This document shows, piece after piece, positions 1 through 6,568 of a stretch of DNA of 6,568 nt. The DNA comes from Chloroflexota bacterium (GTDB taxonomy: Bacteria > Chloroflexota > Dehalococcoidia > Dehalococcoidales > UBA3254): contig JAGDMY010000085.1 in the NCBI GenBank assembly GCA_017860765.1, positions 1 through 6,568 on the forward strand, given 5' to 3'. Every line of letters begins with the position of its first letter. Within the stretch, counting starts at the first letter, position 1. Below the pieces are notes generated by a model. That model did no database searches and was not told the DNA's origin. It saw nothing but the letters and a program-made list of their open reading frames with translations. The translations under genes were made by a program, and so were the position numbers.

Positions 1-2632
1 GATCGATAATGGCCGGCGGGGCAGACCGGTCACCGGGCCTGGCAACCGGCCGCTCAAATCTTTGAGCGACATGCTTAAAGGCAAGCAGGGCAGATTCCGT
101 CAGAACCTGTTGGGTAAGCGGGTCGATTACTCGGGCCGTTCCGTTATCGTAGTCGGACCAAAATTGATGATGCACCAGTGCGGCTTGCCTAAAGAGATGG
201 CGCTGGAACTGTTCAAACCTTTCGTAATGAAGAAACTGGTGGACCGGGGGATTGCCTCCAATATCAAAAGTGCTAAAAAGATGGTGGAAAGAGGCCGGGA
301 AGAGGTTTGGGACATCCTGGACGGAGTTATCAAAGAGCATCCGGTGCTGTTAAACCGGGCTCCTACCTTGCATCGTTTGGGGATCCAGGCATTTGAGCCC
401 GTACTGGTCGAAGGGCGTGCCCTGCAGCTGCACCCGCTGGTTTGTACCGCATATAATGCCGACTTTGATGGCGATCAAATGGCCGTGCATGTGCCCTTGT
501 CCGCCGAGGCCCAGACCGAGTGCCGCCTCTTGATGCTGGCCAGCAACAATATATTGAATCCCAAGGATGGCAAACCTGTCTGTACCCCTACCCAGGATAT
601 TGTTATCGGCATCTACTATCTAACTTACATGAGCGAGGCGGACTGGGCTATAGAGCACCCCCGCGCTTTTAGCACCGCAGCCGAAGCCCAGATGGCTTAT
701 GAGCTGGACAACATCAGTCTGCACGAAAAAATCCTGGTCAGGATGAAGATACCGCAGAAGCAGAGCGCCGAAATGGTGGACCGGCCCGCGCAGCAGTACT
801 CGCCGCCGCAGATGCTGGAGACCTCGGTGGGCAGGATTATCTTTAACGAGATCATCCCTGATAGTATGGGATATTATAATGAAGTCATCGATAAGAAAAA
901 GATGGGCAATGTAGTCTATGAATGTTACAGGCTGGAAGGAAATGCGAAAACCGCGGAGATGCTGGATGGGATAAAGCGCTTGGGCTATAAATTTTCCACC
1001 CGGGCGGGCATTAGTGTCGGTGTTACCGATTTCGAAACCCCCCCGGAAAAAGTGCAGATATTGGCGGAAGCGGATGAAGCAGTCGATTCCATCGAGGCAG
1101 ATTTCCAGGTCGGGTTGATAAACGAAGACGAACGGCATAACCAGGTCGTGGAAATCTGGAGTCAGGCGACTGATGATGTTACCGATGCCTTAAAACTCCA
1201 TCTTACTGAAGACAATCCCGTATTTATGATGGCTACCTCGGGCGCCCGGGGTAATTTCCAGCAGATACGTCAGCTGGCGGGGATGCGCGGCCTGATGGCC
1301 GATCCTTCCGGTAAAATCATAGATCTGCCCATCAAGGCCAACTTCCGTGAGGGCCTGACCGTGCTGGAGTATTTCATCTCCACTCACGGAGCTCGCAAAG
1401 GATTGGCGGATACCGCGCTGCGCACCGCCGATTCAGGCTATCTGACCCGCCGTCTGGTCGACGTGTCACAGGATGTCATCGTCCGGGAAGATGACTGTGA
1501 ATCGGTTGAAGGTATCTGGGTGGAGAAGATCATGGAAGGTTCGCAGCTGATCGAGCCTCTGCACCAGAGAATTATTGGCCGGGTAGCAGTAGACAATATA
1601 TTCCACCCCGAAACCGGTGAAATCCTGGTAGAAGAGAATCAGATGATTGACGATGATATCGGCTACGAGATTCAACGGCTGGGTATCGAAAAGGTAAAAA
1701 TCAGGACCACCCTGACCTGCAAGACCCGCTACGGGGTATGCAAGAAATGTTACGGCCGCAATCTGGCCACCGGTTACGATGTGGAGATAGGAGAAGCGGT
1801 CGGGATACTGGCGGCTCAGTCCATCGGTGAACCGGGCACCCAGTTGACCATGCGAACCTTCCATACCGGAGGGGTGGCTGGCGAAGATATTACCCGCGGT
1901 CTTCCCCGGGTCGAGGAACTTTTTGAAGTTCGCAAACCCAAGGGCCAGGCGGTAGTGGCGGAAGCATCAGGCAAGGTGAGATTTGGGGAGAACAAAGGCC
2001 GCCGCGAAGTGGAAGTCCTGGACGAAAACAGCCAAGTAGTAGGCGCCTATCTGGTTCATTACGGGTCCCGACTCCGGGTAAAAGAGGGAGATATGGTGGA
2101 AATCGGAGATGCCCTGACTGAAGGGCCCTTAAATCCCCATGACATCCTCAGGACCCAGGGCTTACAGGCAGTGCAGAGATACGTCCTGCAGGAAGTGCAG
2201 AAGGTGTACCGTTCCCAGGGAGTGGATATCAGTGATAAGCATATTGAGATCATGATCCGCCAGATGCTGAAAAAGGTGCGCATCGAAGACTCCGGAGATA
2301 CCACCATGCTGCCCGGAGCCTTCATTGATATCTCCTATTTCGAAGAGGAAAATATGAGGGCAATTGAAACCGGGGGCCTGCCTTCAGTGTGCTCGCCCAT
2401 GTTGCTGGGTATAACCAAGGCTTCCCTGAATACGGATTCATTCCTGTCGGCGGCTTCCTTCCAGGAAACCACCAAAGTATTGACCGAGGCAGCTATCAAG
2501 GGTAAAATCGACAATCTGATCGGCCTTAAGGAGAACGTAATTATCGGCAAACTGATTCCGGCTGGAACAGGTTATTCGATTTACCGTAACATCACCATGC
2601 AGGATAATCCGGATTATGGGGCCGGGGAATAA
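1..2632 (+). CDS. rpoC: DNA-directed RNA polymerase beta' subunit, 5'-truncated by window edge
   Basis: Catalytic subunit of RNA polymerase. The frame is open from base 2 with no start in view, giving 876 residues to the TAA at 2630-2632. A TTG at 62 is internal, because conserved beta' sequence (NGRRGRPV, then [20 protein letters not shown]) runs through it. Residues below count from base 2. NADFDGDQM, whose three Asp bind the catalytic Mg2+, begins at residue 152. The bridge helix ([10 protein letters not shown]) begins at 464. The second zinc site uses C499, C573, C580 and C583. The trigger loop carries MRTFH at 617-621. From the zinc site to the trigger loop, E. coli numbering is about 315 higher, so some 300 N-terminal residues are missing, including the first zinc ribbon. 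The sequence runs straight on after the trigger loop without the large SI3 insertion of E. coli, as expected in Firmicutes. The C-terminus ([13 protein letters not shown], then LIPAGTGY) is complete. No frameshift or missing catalytic residue is seen. rpoB should lie just upstream. Confidence 0.98.
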   Translation, partial: IDNGRRGRPVTGPGNRPLKSLSDMLKGKQGRFRQNLLGKRVDYSGRSVIVVGPKLMMHQCGLPKEMALELFKPFVMKKLVDRGIASNIKSAKKMVERGREEVWDILDGVIKEHPVLLNRAPTLHRLGIQAFEPVLVEGRALQLHPLVCTAYNADFDGDQMAVHVPLSAEAQTECRLLMLASNNILNPKDGKPVCTPTQDIVIGIYYLTYMSEADWAIEHPRAFSTAAEAQMAYELDNISLHEKILVRMKIPQKQSAEMVDRPAQQYSPPQMLETSVGRIIFNEIIPDSMGYYNEVIDKKKMGNVVYECYRLEGNAKTAEMLDGIKRLGYKFSTRAGISVGVTDFETPPEKVQILAEADEAVDSIEADFQVGLINEDERHNQVVEIWSQATDDVTDALKLHLTEDNPVFMMATSGARGNFQQIRQLAGMRGLMADPSGKIIDLPIKANFREGLTVLEYFISTHGARKGLADTALRTADSGYLTRRLVDVSQDVIVREDDCESVEGIWVEKIMEGSQLIEPLHQRIIGRVAVDNIFHPETGEILVEENQMIDDDIGYEIQRLGIEKVKIRTTLTCKTRYGVCKKCYGRNLATGYDVEIGEAVGILAAQSIGEPGTQLTMRTFHTGGVAGEDITRGLPRVEELFEVRKPKGQAVVAEASGKVRFGENKGRREVEVLDENSQVVGAYLVHYGSRLRVKEGDMVEIGDALTEGPLNPHDILRTQGLQAVQRYVLQEVQKVYRSQGVDISDKHIEIMIRQMLKKVRIEDSGDTTMLPGAFIDISYFEEENMRAIETGGLPSVCSPMLLGITKASLNTDSFLSAASFQETTKVLTEAAIKGKIDNLIGLKENVIIGKLIPAGTGYSIYRNITMQDNPDYGAGE

Positions 2633-2655
2633 AACGACTGACTAGTTAAAAGTAT

Positions 2656-2684
2656 TTGACTCGCGCGCGCCTGGATGCTAAAAT
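2656..2684 (+). promoter_or_regulatory. Sigma-A-type promoter for ybxF and the str operon
   Basis: TTGACT at 2656-2661 matches the -35 consensus at five of six bases. TAAAAT at 2679-2684 matches the -10 consensus at five of six. The spacer is exactly 17 bases, and TG at 2676-2677 forms an extended -10. Transcription should start near 2690-2692, giving a leader of about 68 bases before the ybxF start at 2759. It lies directly after rpoC and would drive ybxF, rpsL, rpsG, fusA and tuf. This is assigned from sequence match only; read-through from rpoBC is also likely because no good terminator separates the genes. Confidence 0.75.
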
Positions 2685-2709
2685 ATTAAGGCGCGCGACC
2701 GAGCGAGTC
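2658..2709. repeat. Interrupted GC-rich inverted repeat surrounding the -10 box
   Basis: The left arm at 2658-2671 is GACTCG followed by CGCGCGCC. The right arm is GGCGCGCG at 2690-2697 and CGAGTC at 2704-2709. The inner 8 bp and outer 6 bp pair perfectly, with a 6-base bulge (2698-2703) on the right side and an 18-base AT-rich loop (2672-2689) that contains the -10 box. The left arm overlaps the last four bases of the -35 box, and the right arm begins at the expected transcription start. Only RNA reading through from rpoC would contain both arms. No U-run follows the right arm, so a standard intrinsic terminator is unlikely. It could be an operator, a processing hairpin or chance; which one is not decidable here. 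Confidence 0.7.
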
Positions 2710-2720
2710 TTACCGTTATC

Positions 2721-2726
2721 TATAAT
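2721..2726 (+). promoter_or_regulatory. Possible second -10 box (TATAAT) close to ybxF
   Basis: A perfect TATAAT sits 32 bases before the ybxF start. A start near 2733 would still include the ybxF ribosome binding site. However, no hexamer 16 to 18 bases upstream resembles TTGACA and there is no TG extension. It may be a weak secondary promoter or simply AT-rich leader sequence. Confidence 0.2.
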
Positions 2727-2745
2727 AAACCGACTTTATGTTCAG

Positions 2746-2752
2746 AGGAGGT
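2746..2752 (+). promoter_or_regulatory. ybxF ribosome binding site that decides the start
   Basis: AGGAGGT is a full match to the 16S anti-Shine-Dalgarno core. It lies downstream of the ATG at 2738, so that ATG cannot use it. It is 6 bases before the TTG at 2759 and 9 before the TTG at 2762, both workable spacings. Confidence 0.85.
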
Positions 2753-2758
2753 AACAGA

Positions 2759-3007
2759 TTGTTGCTGGATGAGATCACGAACAGCAAGAAGGTTATAGGC
2801 AGCAAACAAGTTCACAAAGCGGTCGTGAAAGGCATAACCAATAAGGTTTTTCTGGCTAAAGACGCAGAACCTCATATTATTGCACAGTTGCGGGAATTAT
2901 GCCGCCAGAATGAGGTGGAAATTGTAGCGACAGCTACGATGGAAGAATTGGGCCGGGCCTGTAATATTGAGGTAGGTTCGGCAGCCGTAGCGCTGATCAA
3001 CGATTGA
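2759..3007 (+). CDS. ybxF: L7Ae/L30e/S12e/Gadd45-family RNA-binding protein (YbxF-like, also called L7Ae-like or RplGB)
   Basis: Small L7Ae-family protein. The B. subtilis YbxF protein binds kink-turn RNA in vitro; its cellular role is not well defined. From TTG at 2759 it has 82 residues, the same length as B. subtilis YbxF as I recall it. Recognisable parts are the IGSKQVHKAV segment near the N-terminus, VFLAKDAEP in the middle, and the C-terminal ACNIEVGSAAVAL, which corresponds to the family's G-I-E-V-G-A-A-A-V segment. An ATG at 2738 would add seven residues (MFRGGNR), but those codons contain the ribosome binding site itself, so the longer version is unlikely. TTG at 2762 is an alternative one codon later. 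It is 24 bases before rpsL, downstream of rpoC, its usual place in Firmicutes, and is probably the first gene of the transcript from the promoter at 2656. Confidence 0.93.
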   Translation: MLLDEITNSKKVIGSKQVHKAVVKGITNKVFLAKDAEPHIIAQLRELCRQNEVEIVATATMEELGRACNIEVGSAAVALIND

Positions 3008-3031
3008 TTATTAGGGGAAGGAGGTGCAGGT

Positions 3032-3894
<863 letters not shown>

Positions 3895-3899
3895 TCGAC

Positions 3900-3903
3900 A
3901 GGA
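3900..3903 (+). promoter_or_regulatory. fusA ribosome binding site (weak)
   Basis: AGGA lies 8 bases before the ATG at 3912 and is the only Shine-Dalgarno-like motif there. It supports 3912 over the in-frame TTG at 3888, which lies inside the last codons of rpsG. It is clearly weaker than the sites before ybxF and rpsL, so coupling to rpsG translation may help initiation. Confidence 0.6.
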
Positions 3904-3911
3904 TTGGTCAG

Positions 3912-6002
3912 ATGGCTTATAACGCTGCACTGGATTCGATTAGAAACATAGGCATCATGGCTCACATTGACGCTGGGAAGACGACCACTACCGAAAGAAT
4001 ATTGTTTTATACCGGCCGGGTCCATAGGATGGGGGAAGTAGACAAAGGCACCGCCACTATGGACTGGATGACCCAGGAACAAGAGCGCGGTATAACCATC
4101 ACTTCGGCAGCCACCGCCTGTTATTGGCGTAATTGTGCGATCAACATCATCGACACACCTGGCCATGTGGACTTTACAGCTGAGGTGGAGCGGTCGCTCC
4201 GGATACTAGATGGAGCAATTGCAATCTTTGACGCCGTCGCTGGAGTACAACCCCAATCGGAAACAGTGTGGCGCCAGGCGGATAGGTATGATGTCCCGAG
4301 AATTGCCTATATCAACAAGATGGATCGAATCGGAGCAGATTTCAGCCGGGTAGTGAATATGATCAATAAAAATCTGGGCAGTAATGCGGTAGCCATACAA
4401 ATCCCGCTGGGAGCGGAGGAAGCATTTGCCGGGGTTATTGATATTACCAAAATGAAAGCCTACGTATATGAAGATGGCGCGGGCGATAAATACTTACAGA
4501 GGGATCTGAATGATTCGGAACGGCAAGAGGCCGAGAGCTGCCGGGAAAAGCTGGTGGAAACGCTGGCCGAGCATGATGATAGCCTCATGGAAAAGTACCT
4601 GGATGGAAGCCCGATCTCCAGTGAAGAGATAAACAGTTCTTTGAGAAAGCAAACTATTGCCAACCAATTGGTGCCGGTATTATGCGGATCATCCTTCAAA
4701 AACAAAGGAGTACAAATGCTCCTGGATGCAGTAGTTGACTACCTGCCCTCACCTTTGGATGTACCTCCCATCAGCGGAATCGAGGTGGAAAGCGGTCAGG
4801 CAATCAATATTCCGGTGGATGTGGATGCCCCACTCTGTGCGCTGGCGTTTAAAATTGCAGTAGATCCGTATGTAGGCAAACTAACCTACTTCAGGATCTA
4901 TGCGGGCAAAGTCAAGGTGGGAGCTCAGCTCATCAACAGCGTTAAGGACAGGAAAGAGCGCATCACCAAGATTTTAAGAATGCACGCCAACCACCGGGAA
5001 GAGGTAGAAGAAGCTGGAGCCGGTGATATAGTGGCCGGGGTGGGAATAAAAGACACTGTTACTGGCGAAACGCTGTGCTCACCAGACCGCAGGATAATCT
5101 TGGAATCCATGGATTTTCCAGAACCGGTTATTGATGTAGCGATTGAACCCAAGACTAAAGCTGATCAGGATCGGATAGGAGAAAGTCTGCGGCGTTTAGC
5201 AGAGGAAGACCCGACCTTTCTTACCCGGTATGATGAAGGAACCGGACAGACTATTATTTCGGGGATGGGAGAACTTCATCTGGAAATCATTATTGACCGC
5301 CTCTTGCGGGAATTCAAGGTCAATGCCAATGTAGGCAAGCCCCAGGTAGCTTACAAGGAGACGATCAGGGTTCCGGCCAGAGTAGAGACCCGCTTTGAGA
5401 GACAGACCGGCGGACATGGTCAATTTGCCCATGTTATACTGGCGGTTAATCCGCTGCCGGAAGGTCAAGGAAAGCAGATTACCGATCAGGTGCCGCCCGG
5501 GCTGATACCCAAAGAATTCGTAGGGGCGGTTGAGAGCGGAGCCCGGGAAGCATTGCAGGCTGGAATTCTGGCTGGCTACCCGGTAGATGATATAGAGGTT
5601 AAGATTCAGGGCGGTTCCTATCACGAGGTGGACTCCTCGGAGCAAGCATTCAGGGTAGCAGCCAATATGGCCGTTAAGGATGCTTTGAACAAAGCCCAAG
5701 CGGTTCTTTTGGAGCCGATTATGAATATAGATATTGTGTCTCCCGAAGAATACGTCGGGGACGTCATATCAGACCTGAATGCCCGCCGGGGCCGGGTGTT
5801 GGGATTTGAGGAGAATCGGGAGAATAGGACTATCAAAGGGACAGTACCCTTGGCGGAGACCTTCGGCTATGCCACCCATTTGCGGTCAGCTAGCCAGGGC
5901 CGGGCAACCTTTTCGATGGAGATCAGAGACTATGCCGAGGTGCCCGAATCCAAGAGCAAAGACATAATAGGCAAAAGATATGGTTCATCAGTAAGACGAT
6001 AA
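3912..6002 (+). CDS. fusA: Translation elongation factor G
   Basis: EF-G is the GTPase that drives tRNA-mRNA translocation and, with RRF, ribosome recycling. The ATG at 3912 gives 696 residues and places [14 protein letters not shown] at the same distance from the start as in other bacterial EF-Gs. The G domain shows G1 AHIDAGKT (17-24), switch I RGIT (59-62), DTPGH (81-85) and NKMD (135-138), with a G5-like CGSSFKNKG near 258-266. Domain II covers roughly 285-400 and domain III 401-480, including [11 protein letters not shown]. Domain IV covers about 481-603, with loop [10 protein letters not shown] (500-508) and loop [11 protein letters not shown] (569-577, H571). Domain V follows. All catalytic GTPase residues, including H85, are present. 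Odd points: domain IV loop I has His where most EF-Gs have Arg (GGRGQ) and Ala for the following Gly, and the domain V segment reads YATHLRS rather than YATDLRS. The position in the str operon argues that this is the main EF-G, though a divergent paralogue type cannot be excluded. Confidence 0.97.
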   Translation: MAYNAALDSIRNIGIMAHIDAGKTTTTERILFYTGRVHRMGEVDKGTATMDWMTQEQERGITITSAATACYWRNCAINIIDTPGHVDFTAEVERSLRILDGAIAIFDAVAGVQPQSETVWRQADRYDVPRIAYINKMDRIGADFSRVVNMINKNLGSNAVAIQIPLGAEEAFAGVIDITKMKAYVYEDGAGDKYLQRDLNDSERQEAESCREKLVETLAEHDDSLMEKYLDGSPISSEEINSSLRKQTIANQLVPVLCGSSFKNKGVQMLLDAVVDYLPSPLDVPPISGIEVESGQAINIPVDVDAPLCALAFKIAVDPYVGKLTYFRIYAGKVKVGAQLINSVKDRKERITKILRMHANHREEVEEAGAGDIVAGVGIKDTVTGETLCSPDRRIILESMDFPEPVIDVAIEPKTKADQDRIGESLRRLAEEDPTFLTRYDEGTGQTIISGMGELHLEIIIDRLLREFKVNANVGKPQVAYKETIRVPARVETRFERQTGGHGQFAHVILAVNPLPEGQGKQITDQVPPGLIPKEFVGAVESGAREALQAGILAGYPVDDIEVKIQGGSYHEVDSSEQAFRVAANMAVKDALNKAQAVLLEPIMNIDIVSPEEYVGDVISDLNARRGRVLGFEENRENRTIKGTVPLAETFGYATHLRSASQGRATFSMEIRDYAEVPESKSKDIIGKRYGSSVRR

Positions 6003-6036
6003 ACTATGAAAGCTTAGAGAGGAAAGGTGAAAAGAG

Positions 6037-6568
<532 letters not shown>

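Noticed and set aside
620..1138. 172-residue open frame on the minus strand inside rpoC
   Set aside because: It lies wholly antisense to conserved beta' sequence, has no recognisable domain, and similar antisense frames occur throughout rpoC and fusA as a by-product of codon bias.
2633..2720. Intrinsic terminator after rpoC
   Set aside because: The GC-rich inverted repeat is not followed by a T-run, and its loop is 18 bases, so it does not fit a standard terminator.
5196..5699. 167-residue open frame on the minus strand inside fusA
   Set aside because: Antisense to conserved EF-G domains III and IV, with no family resemblance seen.
6006..6017. Tiny reading frame ATG AAA GCT TAG between fusA and tuf
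   Set aside because: Three codons with no good ribosome binding site of its own; most likely chance in the fusA-tuf spacer.

Overview
This window is housekeeping DNA: the junction between the rpoBC operon and the streptomycin (str) operon of a bacterium. In order on the + strand it carries the 3' three quarters of rpoC, a small L7Ae-type RNA-binding protein gene (ybxF), rpsL (S12), rpsG (S7), fusA (EF-G) and the first 177 codons of a tuf gene (EF-Tu). The order rpoC-ybxF-rpsL-rpsG-fusA-tuf is typical of Firmicutes. A beta' subunit without the large E. coli-type insertion in the trigger loop, strong AGGAGG-type ribosome binding sites and a TTG start agree with that. Moderate base composition and protein wording suggest an anaerobic Clostridia lineage, perhaps near Syntrophomonadales or Peptococcaceae. 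That placement is an inference from memory, not a computed result.

Layout: 1-2632 is rpoC, open at the left edge, with roughly the first 300 residues (N-terminal zinc ribbon and most of the clamp) outside the window. 2633-2758 is the only sizeable non-coding stretch. It holds a near-consensus sigma-A promoter (TTGACT, 17 bases, TAAAAT with an extended TG) set inside an interrupted GC-rich inverted repeat, followed by a second TATAAT and the ybxF ribosome binding site. 2759-6002 holds ybxF, rpsL, rpsG and fusA, separated by 14 to 24 bases. tuf starts at 6037 and runs off the right edge.

The genes work together in gene expression. RpoC builds the RNA polymerase active site; S12 and S7 are 30S proteins at the decoding centre and the head; EF-Tu delivers aminoacyl-tRNA and EF-G translocates. 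YbxF is a kink-turn RNA binder of unsettled role. The promoter before ybxF would let the translation genes be expressed separately from, or in addition to, read-through from rpoBC.

I see no mobile element, CRISPR array, tRNA, rRNA or novel system. The points most worth a second look are the promoter embedded in the inverted repeat and some unusual residues at otherwise well conserved positions of EF-G and EF-Tu.
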